From positions 1 to 58,473 of the forward strand of contig JAFZYY010000016.1 of NCBI GenBank assembly GCA_017616015.1: a stretch of 58,473 nucleotides of DNA. Direction: 5' to 3'. The stretch comes from Alphaproteobacteria bacterium. Its GTDB lineage: Bacteria > Pseudomonadota > Alphaproteobacteria > CAAGCB01 > CAG-977. Each line of letters opens with the position of its first letter. The stretch's first letter is position 1. The notes beneath the pieces are model-generated. The model was not told where the DNA came from. It searched no databases and worked only from the letters and a program-made list of their open reading frames with translations. The position numbers were made by a program, and so were the translations under genes. This document shows positions 33,986 through 42,732 of this stretch, piece by piece.

Positions 33986-35869
33986 TTATTTAGACTGTAT
34001 CCGTCTGACGCGTCTGCGCCAGGCGATAAACAGAGCGACGATGACTAATAAAACGGGAACCAAAATGACGTTCAGCAGAATAACGGCGGACTGTAAAGCC
34101 AGAATATCGCGGCTTAGAATATTTTGTACCGTCCGCAGAGCGGATCGAAGCGTGATAATCCGTTCCTGCAACATTTGAATTTCCGTTTTGTCTTCATGTG
34201 ACAAAGTGTCTTTGGAATCGGAAGACTGCTGCGTCAGTTTCTTTAATTTCGCTTGTTTTTCCTGCAATTCAAGGAAAAGAGTCGCTTCCTGCTCCCGATA
34301 TTGCCGTCCGGCGTTCAACGCTATGTTTTCGATTAACGTAAACGGGCGGCGCCATTCGGCTTTTGAGCGCAAATCAATCAGAGAGGTGATTCCGCTTAAA
34401 TTATCCAAAGCGTTGATAATCAAATCCGCATTGCCGGCAAAAGGATATAATTGTTCGACTCCCATTATATTCGATTTTGTTGTCCAAAACTTGTCGGCCA
34501 GAAAGTCGCTGTCGGCAATCAGAATAATGTTAACGGGGGATTGCGCTTTTTCAAGATGCGCTTCCGTCCGTTGCTTTAAAATATTTCTTTCGGGCGCCCG
34601 GTCGAAAATGCTGTGGGGCGTTCCTTTGATTCTTAACCCCAATACTCTGTTTTTATCGCCTGATTTAAAGCCGCGCAATAAAACCGCCGGATCGGGCGCC
34701 AGTCCGCGCAGTGTTTTTACCAACTGAGATTCTTTGGAAGAGAAAATCAACGGCGTGATCGTCAAATCGTCTTCTTTCTTTGTTACGTTGAACGATCCGG
34801 CGTAAGCCAGATTAACAACGGGAATCGTGTTGGTGACGGGATCTTCCGGACTCAGGTAGTTGTCGTTGACGGCCAGCCAGGGCAGGAATTTCGTTTGAAA
34901 AGTTTTGTCTTCTTCCGTGTGGGAAATCGTTCTGGCCAGATTTAAGTCCGCGACAAATTTCGACGGATCGAAAGAAATTCCCCAACCGGTCAGCAGTCTG
35001 TCTATGTCGGGCTGAATAGAGTAAGGCGTTTCGCCCAAAGAAGCTTCGATTTCGGAAAAAGGATCCAGCAGGATCAACATGTTACCGCCCCGCATAATAT
35101 ACTGATCAATGGCGTACAGGGTTTCTTCGTTGAACCGTTTCGGGTTCACGAGCATCAACACGTCAATATCCGACGGAATGTCGAGAGTCTGACGGGAAAT
35201 AAACCGGACATTGAAAATGTCGCGCACGACTTTCATGACGGCCCAACGCGGGTGGTATTTCGGATAAATCTGCTGCGGATCGCCTCGTCCGTCAATCGGC
35301 AGAGTGCTGATAATGCCGATAGTCGGGCGTTTTGCGCGCGTTAAATCGGTCAGGTATTTGGTAATGTCGTATTCCAGGAACCGTTCGCGCGAAGGATCCA
35401 GCAAAGCGATTGTTCTTCTGCGGTCGGAAGAGTTGGACAGCGTCATTCCGATATACACGTATTCGGAAGAGTTGCCGACCGGAATTCCTTTCAGACCATA
35501 GGCAAGCGCTTCGTCCTCTTTTTTGGAAAACGGTTCGGGATCAATGACTTCCAGACGGATTTTTCCGTCTGAAGCCGAAACGTACTGTTCTATCAATTCG
35601 ATGACGCGAACGGCGTATGTCGCGTGCGTTTGCGAAACTTTGGCCAGTTTCCCGGACAGGTAAAAGCGGATCGTAATCGGTTCTTTTATTTTTTCAATGG
35701 CGCGCAAGGATCCTTCGGACAAAGAATACAGTTTGGCCTGCGTCAAATCCAGCCGGTAGCTTTTTAAAGTAAACGCGGCGATGATATTGACGCTGAAAAA
35801 CAGAATGATGACCAAAAACAGCCCGATAATGCCCAGAGTGCTTCTATCAAAGTCGGATATTTTTTTCAT
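33986..35869 (-). CDS. GldG-like ABC transporter auxiliary protein
   Basis: The 627 residues match the GldG/ABC_transp_aux family. An N-terminal membrane segment (about 13-33) is followed by LDLTQAKLYSLSEGSLRAI and a large extracytoplasmic domain with LVNPKRFNEETLYAIDQYIM and GGNMLILLDPFSE. A coiled coil lies near 520-585, and a last membrane segment near 597-617. The family is known from Bacteroidetes gliding and widely from proteobacteria, where it accompanies an ATPase and permease. Substrate unknown. It lies two bases after the permease gene. Confidence 0.85.
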   Translation of the reverse strand: MKKISDFDRSTLGIIGLFLVIILFFSVNIIAAFTLKSYRLDLTQAKLYSLSEGSLRAIEKIKEPITIRFYLSGKLAKVSQTHATYAVRVIELIEQYVSASDGKIRLEVIDPEPFSKKEDEALAYGLKGIPVGNSSEYVYIGMTLSNSSDRRRTIALLDPSRERFLEYDITKYLTDLTRAKRPTIGIISTLPIDGRGDPQQIYPKYHPRWAVMKVVRDIFNVRFISRQTLDIPSDIDVLMLVNPKRFNEETLYAIDQYIMRGGNMLILLDPFSEIEASLGETPYSIQPDIDRLLTGWGISFDPSKFVADLNLARTISHTEEDKTFQTKFLPWLAVNDNYLSPEDPVTNTIPVVNLAYAGSFNVTKKEDDLTITPLIFSSKESQLVKTLRGLAPDPAVLLRGFKSGDKNRVLGLRIKGTPHSIFDRAPERNILKQRTEAHLEKAQSPVNIILIADSDFLADKFWTTKSNIMGVEQLYPFAGNADLIINALDNLSGITSLIDLRSKAEWRRPFTLIENIALNAGRQYREQEATLFLELQEKQAKLKKLTQQSSDSKDTLSHEDKTEIQMLQERIITLRSALRTVQNILSRDILALQSAVILLNVILVPVLLVIVALFIAWRRRVRRIQSK

Positions 35870-35871
35870 CG

Positions 35872-36606
35872 TCAGACAGCCTTTTTTTGATCAAGCACTA
35901 TGACCGTAGCGAACAGAAATACGCCTGAAAAAGAAATGAAAAACAACAGATCGCGCACGTCCAACACGCCGCGGGTTAAAGAAAGAAAATGAATTAAAAA
36001 GCCGAAGGACTGGAACAGTTTCATCACTTTTTCGGTAGCGACGTCCGAAAGTATGTTGATGACGGCGTCAGAGCCTAAAAACGTCAGCAGAATACAGGCC
36101 ATCATTGTTGAAACAAACGCGATCATCTGGCTTTTGGTGCAGGCCGACATGCAGGAGCCGACGGATAAAAATGTTCCGGCAATCAAAAAGCTGGCAAGAT
36201 AGCTCATTAATATAACGCCGTTATCCGGATTTCCCAAATAGTTGACGGTAATCCACATCGGCGTTGTTAAGATTAACGCCACGCCGACAAAAGCCCATGC
36301 CGCGAAAAATTTTCCCAAAACCAGTTCTCCGGTCGAAACGGGCAGAGTCATCAACATTTCGATCGTGCCGCTTCGCCGTTCTTCCGCCCACATGCGCATG
36401 GATACGGCGGGGATTAAAAAAACGTACAGCCAGGGTTGAAACAGGAAAAACGACTGCAAATCCGCCTGACCGCGCCCGAAGAAATTTCCGGCGTAAAAAG
36501 TCAGCAGTCCGGACAGGGAAACGAAGATCATCAGAAATACCCAGGCTACCGGCGTTATAAAGTAGCCGAAAAACTCCCGTTTTATTAAAACATTCAAAGC
36601 CTTCAT
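35872..36606 (-). CDS. ABC transporter permease (GldF/ABC-2 type)
   Basis: Six-helix inner-membrane permease of 244 residues. ABC-2 type features include AVSMRMWAEERRSGTIEMLMTLPVS, the coupling region seen in GldF and NosY-like proteins. Its ATG overlaps the stop of the ATPase gene (ATGA). Together with its neighbours it would form an exporter or a mechanotransmission complex; the substrate cannot be told from sequence. Confidence 0.87.
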   Translation of the reverse strand: MKALNVLIKREFFGYFITPVAWVFLMIFVSLSGLLTFYAGNFFGRGQADLQSFFLFQPWLYVFLIPAVSMRMWAEERRSGTIEMLMTLPVSTGELVLGKFFAAWAFVGVALILTTPMWITVNYLGNPDNGVILMSYLASFLIAGTFLSVGSCMSACTKSQMIAFVSTMMACILLTFLGSDAVINILSDVATEKVMKLFQSFGFLIHFLSLTRGVLDVRDLLFFISFSGVFLFATVIVLDQKKAV

Positions 36607-37562
36607 TTCGCGTTTTCCTTTATGTTTCTGTCTGAGGAGGTAAAGGCGTAAAAGACTTCTTCCAATCGTCCTTTTTCGACAAACATATCCAGAATTTTAA
36701 CGTCCTGTCTTCGCAATGCTTCCACAATATCCGCCGTTGCCGACTCTCTTTCTCTGGGCTGCATGGTAAAAAGAAAGGCGTCTTCGGATTCCTGATGAAC
36801 GTCCGTCAGTACGATTTGCGGCATTTCGTTAAAAATCGTTTCGGCGCGTTCTTTTTGATAGTCCGGGATCAGGAAAAACAAAGTCTGATGCGTGTCCGAC
36901 AGGCTCAGTAAAGCGCGCGGCGTATCGTCCAGAACGATTTTTCCTTTGTCGATAATGACGGCGCGGGAACACATGGCTTCGACTTCTTCCAGAACATGCG
37001 TGGAAATGATGATCGCTTTGTTTTCGCGCAAGCGGCGGATTAAAGTGCGAATGTCTCTTTTCTGATTGGGATCCAGTCCTTCCGTCGGTTCGTCCAAAAT
37101 CAATACGTCGGGATCGTGAACCAATGCCTGTGCCAGACCGACACGGCGTTTATACCCTTTGGACAACGTTTCTATCGGTTGGTACAGAACGTTGTTTAAC
37201 GAAATGGTGTCGACAACTCTGGCAACGGCTTTTTCTTCTTCCGATCCGAACAACCCTCTGGCCTGCGCGATAAAGCTTAAAAAAGACAGGACAGTCATGT
37301 CGTTATAAGAGGAAGCCACTTCCGGCATATAGCCGATGTGTTTTTTGACTTCGACCGGATCTTTAACGGTATCATACCCGCAGACCGTGATTTCGCCGGC
37401 GCTGGGCATCAAAAAGCCGGAAATCATGCGCATCGTCGTCGTTTTTCCCGCGCCGTTCGGCCCCAGAAACCCCAGAACTTCGCCTTTTGATACGGTTATG
37501 GACAGATTGTCGACGGCTGTGAAAGAACCGAATTTTCGCGTGACATTTTGAAGTGTAATCAT
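36603..37562 (-). CDS. ABC transporter ATP-binding protein (GldA type)
   Basis: ATPase of 319 residues with Walker [10 protein letters not shown], signature LSKGYKRRVGLAQ (the variant typical of the GldA/drug-export group), Walker B VLILDEPTEGLDP and a switch histidine in IISTHVLEE. A C-terminal extension of about 85 residues is also typical of this group. First gene of the four-gene operon ATPase-permease-GldG-DUF4340. Divergent from eipB across about 190 bases. Confidence 0.9.
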   Translation of the reverse strand: MITLQNVTRKFGSFTAVDNLSITVSKGEVLGFLGPNGAGKTTTMRMISGFLMPSAGEITVCGYDTVKDPVEVKKHIGYMPEVASSYNDMTVLSFLSFIAQARGLFGSEEEKAVARVVDTISLNNVLYQPIETLSKGYKRRVGLAQALVHDPDVLILDEPTEGLDPNQKRDIRTLIRRLRENKAIIISTHVLEEVEAMCSRAVIIDKGKIVLDDTPRALLSLSDTHQTLFFLIPDYQKERAETIFNEMPQIVLTDVHQESEDAFLFTMQPRERESATADIVEALRRQDVKILDMFVEKGRLEEVFYAFTSSDRNIKENAK

Positions 37563-37750
37563 CAGTCTGCTCGAAATAAAAAGCCCGTAAAAAAGTAATA
37601 ATAAGGTCTTTTCAGAATATAACCGCTTTAATAAAAACTCAAGGCTTTTACTTTGTCAGATAAATGTTTCTCCGGTCGGATTGATTTTCAACTGTCATTC
37701 TGATTCTTTTTCGATTATGATGGGCGAAAAATAAGGCTGAAGGCGCTTGA

Positions 37751-38596
37751 ATGAAAAAAGTTGTTCTGTCGTTATGTTGTTGGATTTTTCTTTCCGCGCC
37801 GGTCGTGGCGGCGCAGGATCTTGCTTCGCACAGGGCTGTCTATGATATAGCTTTGGCGTCGACAAAAGGCGGCGCGGCCGCAGTGGTCAACGCGCGCGGC
37901 AAAATGAGCTACAGTATCCAGAAAGTATGCGGACAGTGGCGGACGGAATCCGTTTTTTCCCTCGATATCGGTTATGAAATGGCCGGTTTAGACACAACGA
38001 ACTGGAAACAGACAACACGGGAAAGCGCCGACGGTTGCTTGTTTGAATTTGACGTGTTCGTCCGCGAAAAAGGACAGGACAGAAAAGATTTGTCGGGAAA
38101 AGCCGTTTGCAGCGACGGTAAAAAAACGCTCGATTTAACCGTGCCTATCCGTTCGCGAGCCGTTCTTCCGGGCAACGTCGTTTTTCCCGTTCAGCAAAAC
38201 CTGCGCTTGCTGGAAGCGGCGCGGACGGGGCAGAAAAGCATTTCCGCTTATGTTTACGACGGAACAAGACCCGACGCATTGTTTTCGATGAACACCGTTA
38301 TTTCTTCGCCGAAAGACTTCCGCTCTTCGGACGTTAAAGGAGACGCCGATTTGCTTCGCGATAAAAAGGTTTATCGCTTTGATTCGGCGTTTTTTGAGGA
38401 ATTCCCGTCAAACGGTCATCAGGACGGAAGACCTCTTTACGAAGTGTCGCTGCATTCTTATGAAAACGGGATAAGCGATCGGATCGAACAGGATTTCGGG
38501 ACTTATCGTCTGCGTTCAACTCTGACGGAGATAAAGCGGCTGCCGGAAATTCCCTGTTCGTCAAAAAAGAAACGGCGGGCTTTGACAACGCGTTAA
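37751..38596 (+). CDS. eipB: Envelope integrity protein EipB (DUF1849)
   Basis: Periplasmic beta-spiral protein needed for cell envelope integrity in Brucella and relatives. The 281 residues carry a signal peptide (about 1-21, ending VVAA), then LASHRAVYDIALASTKGGAA, ARGKMSYSIQKVCGQWRTES and LFEFDVFVREKG, a clear family match, with cysteines placed for a disulfide. A TATGAT -10 at 37716-37721 is a possible promoter, but its -35 is weak. AAGG precedes the ATG. It stands alone before the HAD gene, with a 41-47-base gap. Confidence 0.88.
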   Translation: MKKVVLSLCCWIFLSAPVVAAQDLASHRAVYDIALASTKGGAAAVVNARGKMSYSIQKVCGQWRTESVFSLDIGYEMAGLDTTNWKQTTRESADGCLFEFDVFVREKGQDRKDLSGKAVCSDGKKTLDLTVPIRSRAVLPGNVVFPVQQNLRLLEAARTGQKSISAYVYDGTRPDALFSMNTVISSPKDFRSSDVKGDADLLRDKKVYRFDSAFFEEFPSNGHQDGRPLYEVSLHSYENGISDRIEQDFGTYRLRSTLTEIKRLPEIPCSSKKKRRALTTR

Positions 38597-38643
38597 ACCG
38601 TGGTATACCTAGAAATGAATAATTTTTTTGCGGAGAATTGTCT

Positions 38644-39519
38644 TTGATCGGCGACATACCCTATATTCCCGGTTTACGTAGTCTTTCTGCGGCCTATGAC
38701 GCGTTCGTCGTAGATCTGTGGGGCGTCGTTTATGAAGAACAGAGATTGTGCTTCGGCGTTTTTAACGCGCTCAGTCAGCTCAGCGACGAAGGAAAAAAAG
38801 TCGTTTTCCTGTCTAATTCCCCGATGAGATCCGCGGATATGATTAAAACGCTGGAGCGCATGGGAATCAAAAGGCATCTTTATCATGGCGTTTTAACAGC
38901 CGGAGAAGTCGTATATCACGAACTGCGCCGGCGGATAGATCCTTTTTTCACTAATCTGGGACGGAAATGCTTTCATATCGGTCCCGAAAGTTGTTGGCAG
39001 CCGTATGCTGATTTGGGATATGTTCCGGTTTCCAATATCGACGAAGCGGATTTTATTTTTGTAACCGGAACAATGGGCGCGCAGGATTCTCTGGAAAAGT
39101 ACGAACCGTTTTTCAGAGTATGTTTGTCCCGCCGTCTGCCGATGGTTTGCGCGTGTCCGGATTCTTTCGTTCTGAAAGACGGAGTCCCCTATATGGCGGC
39201 GGGAGCATTGGCGGCGCAGTATCAAAAAGTCGGCGGCTCTGTTTTTTGGCGCGGTAAGCCGGATTCGTCCGTTTTTTTGTATTGTGTGGAAGGGCTGGAC
39301 GTTGATAAATCGCGGGTCGCGGTTATCGGCGATTGCGTACAGACGGATATTTACGGCGCCAATTTAGCGGGATTGGACGCGTTGTTTATTGCCGGCGGAA
39401 TTCATGCCAAAGAACTGGGTATCAACCGGGGACAGCAGCCCGACGCGGATCGTGTGCGCTCTTTGCTGGGGCAGCATAATTGCACGGCGAAAGCCGTCCT
39501 GCCGGCGTTTGTGTGGTAA
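38644..39519 (+). CDS. HAD-superfamily IIA hydrolase (TIGR01459-like)
   Basis: Cytoplasmic HAD phosphatase of about 291 residues. The nucleophile motif appears as FVVDLWGVVYE, motif II as VVFLSNSP, a Lys in WRGKPDSSVF and acidic motif IV as VAVIGDCVQTDIYGA. The DLWGV form is typical of an alphaproteobacterial family of unknown substrate, related to NagD. TTG at 38644 is chosen because GGAG lies eight bases upstream. TTG at 38638 is too close to it. Convergent with nadK, three bases apart. Confidence 0.85.
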   Translation: MIGDIPYIPGLRSLSAAYDAFVVDLWGVVYEEQRLCFGVFNALSQLSDEGKKVVFLSNSPMRSADMIKTLERMGIKRHLYHGVLTAGEVVYHELRRRIDPFFTNLGRKCFHIGPESCWQPYADLGYVPVSNIDEADFIFVTGTMGAQDSLEKYEPFFRVCLSRRLPMVCACPDSFVLKDGVPYMAAGALAAQYQKVGGSVFWRGKPDSSVFLYCVEGLDVDKSRVAVIGDCVQTDIYGANLAGLDALFIAGGIHAKELGINRGQQPDADRVRSLLGQHNCTAKAVLPAFVW

Positions 39520-39522
39520 AAT

Positions 39523-40284
39523 TTATCCTGAAAACTGTTCGTCTAAAACGCGATCTTCCAGATTTCGTTCGGGATCGAACAACAAATGCAGTCCGATTGA
39601 AGGATCTTCGCGAACGGTAACTTGGACGGCGTGGCGTAGCTCTGTAAAGTCGGCGACGGCGCTGACGGGACGTTTTTCGCTTTGCCGAATGGTAAAAGAA
39701 ACGGTGGCGTGCCGCGGCAATATGGCGCCTTGCCACCGACGCGGACGAAACGGACTGATCGGCGTTAAAGCAAGCACATTCGACGCTAAAGGTAAAATCG
39801 GTCCGTGCGCCGAAAAGTTATAAGCCGTGCTTCCGGCAGGCGTTGAAAGCAATACGCCGTCGCAAATCAAATCCGGCAGTTTCTGAACGCCGTCGACGCT
39901 AATCGAGATGTCGGCCGTTTGACGGCTCTGACGCCATAAAGAAACTTCGTTGAACGCCCAGGCTTTTTTATATTTGCCGTTAGCGGCGTAGGCTTCCATC
40001 ACCAAAGGGCGCAGCGTAATCAATCCGGCATTGTTCAGCCGTTCGGGCAAATCTTTTTCCTGATATTTGTTCATCAGAAAACCGACGCTGCCGCAGTTCA
40101 TTCCGTAAAACGGAATACCTTTTCCGATATAGCGGTGCAGTGTTTGCAGCATAAAGCCGTCTCCGCCCAAAACGACAAAAACGTCCGCGTTTTCCGCGCC
40201 GGAACACCCGTATGTTTTACGCAAATTTTTCAAAGACGTTTGCGCAAGTTCTGTTTTATCTGCCAGAAAACAAATATGCTGCAT
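39523..40284 (-). CDS. nadK: NAD kinase
   Basis: Phosphorylates NAD to NADP. The 253 residues include the conserved VVLGGDGFML, GMNCGSVGFLMN, NEVSLWRQS and LICDGVLLSTPAGSTAYNFSAHGP blocks of the family. Slightly shorter than E. coli NadK, as usual in alphaproteobacteria. AAAGAAA precedes the ATG. It is divergent from the 40369 gene and convergent with the HAD hydrolase. Confidence 0.95.
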   Translation of the reverse strand: MQHICFLADKTELAQTSLKNLRKTYGCSGAENADVFVVLGGDGFMLQTLHRYIGKGIPFYGMNCGSVGFLMNKYQEKDLPERLNNAGLITLRPLVMEAYAANGKYKKAWAFNEVSLWRQSRQTADISISVDGVQKLPDLICDGVLLSTPAGSTAYNFSAHGPILPLASNVLALTPISPFRPRRWQGAILPRHATVSFTIRQSEKRPVSAVADFTELRHAVQVTVREDPSIGLHLLFDPERNLEDRVLDEQFSG

Positions 40285-40293
40285 TTTCTTTAC

Positions 40294-40323
40294 TTGAGTT
40301 TATGGATTTTAAACCAATATAAT
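40294..40323 (+). promoter_or_regulatory. Promoter of the 40369 gene
   Basis: TTGAGT (40294-40299), 18-base spacer, TATAAT (40318-40323). A second TATAAT lies at about 40326-40331. Confidence 0.55.
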
Positions 40324-40368
40324 TCTATAATACAGAAAAATACGGAAAATAAAAACAGGAAAAGAGAA

Positions 40369-41016
40369 ATGTTTTCTTTAGTAGGCAGACTTTGTGTCAT
40401 AGCGTTTTTTTTGGCGGCGACAGGTTTCCCTTCCGCAGCTTTTGCCGCGAAATATTCCGGAGTCCGCACAAAAAATCGTTTCGTCGCGGAAAAAACGGTT
40501 AAAAAGAAACCGTTGCCGGCCGCAGCTGTTGCTTTGCCCGAAAAAGAAACGCGTGCCGCTGACGCCATTACGTTTGAAGAACTTCATCTCTTTGTCAGAG
40601 ATTGGAGAAAATATGCGCGATGGCTGAAAAAAAACGATAACGAATATAAGGCCGTAGCATATTTGGGGGTTTCTCCGTCGACGGATTATCCGCCGGAAGT
40701 CGTTAAGTGGATGGACGAACACGGTTGGGCTGTGGATCGCTTCTTTCTGTTGGAACGTAAGTTCCGGCAAACGCTTTCCGTTCAAAAACAAGAAGCCAAG
40801 CAAAATACTTTAATATCGCATTTGGAAAAGCAAATTCAGGACGTCGAGAGAAATCACTCTTTAACGCAGGCACAAAAGAAAGAAATGATAGATCAGTACC
40901 TGCAAACAATTTCGTCCGTTCAAGCGAGTATCAGCGGAAAAGCTCCCGTAACGCAGGAAGAATATAATCTGATTAAGCTGAATCACGACGTGTTGGCGCG
41001 TGTTTTGGACGAATAG
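40369..41016 (+). CDS. Secreted coiled-coil protein of unknown function
   Basis: The 215-residue product has a signal peptide (about 1-27, ending AAFAA) and a basic linker. An acidic helical region follows with FVRDWRKYARWLKKNDN and MDEHGWAVDRFFLLERKFRQTL, then a coiled coil (about 140-200) with ISHLEKQIQDVERNHS. No recognised family. The frame is open 234 bases upstream, antisense to nadK, but promoter position and signal peptide place the start at 40369. Probably periplasmic. Confidence 0.7.
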   Translation: MFSLVGRLCVIAFFLAATGFPSAAFAAKYSGVRTKNRFVAEKTVKKKPLPAAAVALPEKETRAADAITFEELHLFVRDWRKYARWLKKNDNEYKAVAYLGVSPSTDYPPEVVKWMDEHGWAVDRFFLLERKFRQTLSVQKQEAKQNTLISHLEKQIQDVERNHSLTQAQKKEMIDQYLQTISSVQASISGKAPVTQEEYNLIKLNHDVLARVLDE

Positions 41017-41018
41017 TT

Positions 41019-41867
41019 TTACGAAGAAATCAAAGGGAAGTTTTCTCTTTTTTCGGAAACGATCCATGAGGCTGCATAATACATAACGATGCCGATATAC
41101 ATTCCCATAACGGCGTCGCTGATGAAACTTTCGGCTGTTACGACAACGGAAAGCGTGACCAGTCCGGCAAGGAAATAAAACCAACGTTTAAAACGCGGAA
41201 GCTGTGAACCCGCCGCTAAAGCGACAACCCACGCGCTTTGGACGTCGAAGCTGGGAAACGACGTTTCCGAAACGCGGAAACGCAATGCTGAAAAACCGTA
41301 CAAGTTCATAGTATCCAAAAACTCCGGCGAATAACGGCCGGTTAAAACATTCAAAAACAGGGTTATGAAAGAAGAAAGCGATAAGGCCAGCAAAACGAAT
41401 AAAACGGAACGCGCTTTAATCAGATTTTTTTCGAAAACTTCAGTGGTTAAAGACAAACCGGCAACAGCCATGTAAAACAACCATAAAGCCGCTAAAAACA
41501 GAAACCACCACCCGGCGGGGTTTAACGCGACGATAGAGGAAAAAAGTCCTTGGTTTGTTGATTTTAATCTGATCAAAGCGAACGGTTCGTCCAAAAAAGC
41601 GATTGAAAAAGAGCAAAACAAACAAACGTAAATGAAGCAAGCCGTTTTAGGCTGTTGTTCGGTAAAGTCAACAATGATTTTCTTTGCCTGCAACAGATGT
41701 AAACGCAGATTCGGCCATTTAAAAAATACAATAAAGTCATGAAGCGCTTTTGAATGAATAAAACGGCCAATATGAGAAAAAATAAGAGCAAAAAAAGCCG
41801 AAGCAGTCTCTTTTGCCTTTTTTATAAAAAGCTTAATTCGTTCCGATTTGTTTGTATCAATAGTCAT
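41019..41867 (-). CDS. PAP2-like membrane protein with degenerate active site
   Basis: Polytopic membrane protein of 282 residues whose C-terminal half aligns by eye with the PAP2 phosphatase fold. LTGRYSPEFL sits where K-x6-RP is expected, SFPSFDVQSAW replaces the PSGH motif (His to Phe), and AESFISDAVMG replaces SR-x5-H-x3-D, keeping only the Asp. Lipid phosphatase activity is therefore doubtful. A binding or structural role, or a diverged family, is more likely. ATG at 41867 with GGAAAG upstream is preferred over the in-frame TTG at 41879. It ends two bases from the convergent 40369 gene. Confidence 0.65.
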   Translation of the reverse strand: MTIDTNKSERIKLFIKKAKETASAFFALIFSHIGRFIHSKALHDFIVFFKWPNLRLHLLQAKKIIVDFTEQQPKTACFIYVCLFCSFSIAFLDEPFALIRLKSTNQGLFSSIVALNPAGWWFLFLAALWLFYMAVAGLSLTTEVFEKNLIKARSVLFVLLALSLSSFITLFLNVLTGRYSPEFLDTMNLYGFSALRFRVSETSFPSFDVQSAWVVALAAGSQLPRFKRWFYFLAGLVTLSVVVTAESFISDAVMGMYIGIVMYYAASWIVSEKRENFPLISS

Positions 41868-41972
41868 TGGTCTTTCCAATCGTTTAAAATCGGATCATCA
41901 TAACATAAGAAGAATTGAAGGTTAAGCCCTCTCTTAATGTTTTTTTATCTCTTTTCCGGTCCAAGGCTTTTC

Positions 41973-42000
41973 TTGAATTTGCGGGAAAAAATGTTAAAAT
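41973..42000 (+). promoter_or_regulatory. Promoter of the small secreted protein cluster
   Basis: TTGAAT (41973-41978), 16-base spacer, TAAAAT (41995-42000), 22 bases before the ATG of the first gene, which has AGAGGG upstream. Confidence 0.6.
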
Positions 42001-42021
42001 AGTGCCCGAAGAGGGAAAATA

Positions 42022-42327
42022 ATGAAGAAACTTTTGATTTTATTCGTTTTAGGTCTTTTAATGAACATGTCGGTCGCGTTTGCTCAGGTTATTGACATGC
42101 GCGAGTTGAGCCGTCGGCGCGGGTTTGCGTCATATAAGCCTCAGCCGTTGCAAAGCCAGACCGTTCATCAGCAACAGCCGGACTATGCCGAAAAGCCTCG
42201 TTCTCAAACGAAAGCGGTCTCTTTCTCCGGAAGAAAAGATCAGCAGATGTCAGTGAAAGCCGTTGATCAGACCGAAGAAATGCAACAGTATATTGCGGAT
42301 AATCCGCGGGTTAAACCGGATATTTAG
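42022..42327 (+). CDS. Small secreted protein, paralogue 1
   Basis: The 101-residue product has a signal peptide (about 1-21, ending AFA) and mature start QVIDMRELSRRRGFASY, then a Gln, Ser and Lys rich low-complexity region. The mature start matches that of the next gene. No known family. The pair lies at the head of a four-gene run of secreted proteins on one promoter. Confidence 0.65.
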   Translation: MKKLLILFVLGLLMNMSVAFAQVIDMRELSRRRGFASYKPQPLQSQTVHQQQPDYAEKPRSQTKAVSFSGRKDQQMSVKAVDQTEEMQQYIADNPRVKPDI

Positions 42328-42340
42328 GAATAAGGTGCAG

Positions 42341-42715
42341 ATGAAAATTTTCTTTTTGGCATTTTTGACTGCTTTTGTTTTCGCCGGTTCGGCGTTTGCT
42401 CAGGTTGTCGACGTGCGCGCCGCCAGTTTTCGACGCGGGTATAAAGCGTATCATACTCCCGCGCCCGCGGCGGTTCAGACGGAAACCGTTCAGTCGAGCG
42501 CTTTTCAGCAAAATATGGAAAAAAACGTTCGGTCGGATACGTCGACGCAGAAGCAGGCAAAAAAAGAACAGACTCGGATTCAGCAAAATGGCTATAAGAT
42601 ATTTCAGGAAAAAGACGAAGATAAGGTTATGAATTTTGATGTTGATAATCCCGAGTTTAAAAAATTAAATAAAGCTCAGCAGCAGGATTTGCTTAATCGC
42701 ATCAAGTTTGAATAA
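42341..42715 (+). CDS. Small secreted protein, paralogue 2
   Basis: The 124-residue product has a signal peptide (about 1-20, ending AFA) and mature start QVVDVRAASFRRGYKAY. A Gln and Lys rich region follows, then a C-terminus DVDNPEFKKLNKAQQQDLL. It shares the pattern QV-x-D-x-R-x2-S-x-RRG with the preceding gene, pointing to tandem duplication with fast divergence of the rest. ATG at 42341 is 13 bases after the first gene; the longer upstream frame overlaps it and is rejected. Confidence 0.65.
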   Translation: MKIFFLAFLTAFVFAGSAFAQVVDVRAASFRRGYKAYHTPAPAAVQTETVQSSAFQQNMEKNVRSDTSTQKQAKKEQTRIQQNGYKIFQEKDEDKVMNFDVDNPEFKKLNKAQQQDLLNRIKFE

Positions 42716-42732
42716 TATTACGGGTCAGGTGA

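Noticed and set aside
41868-41879. TTG start for the PAP2-like gene
   Set aside because: The ATG at 41867 has GGAAAG at proper spacing, whereas the TTG lies within that ribosome binding site.
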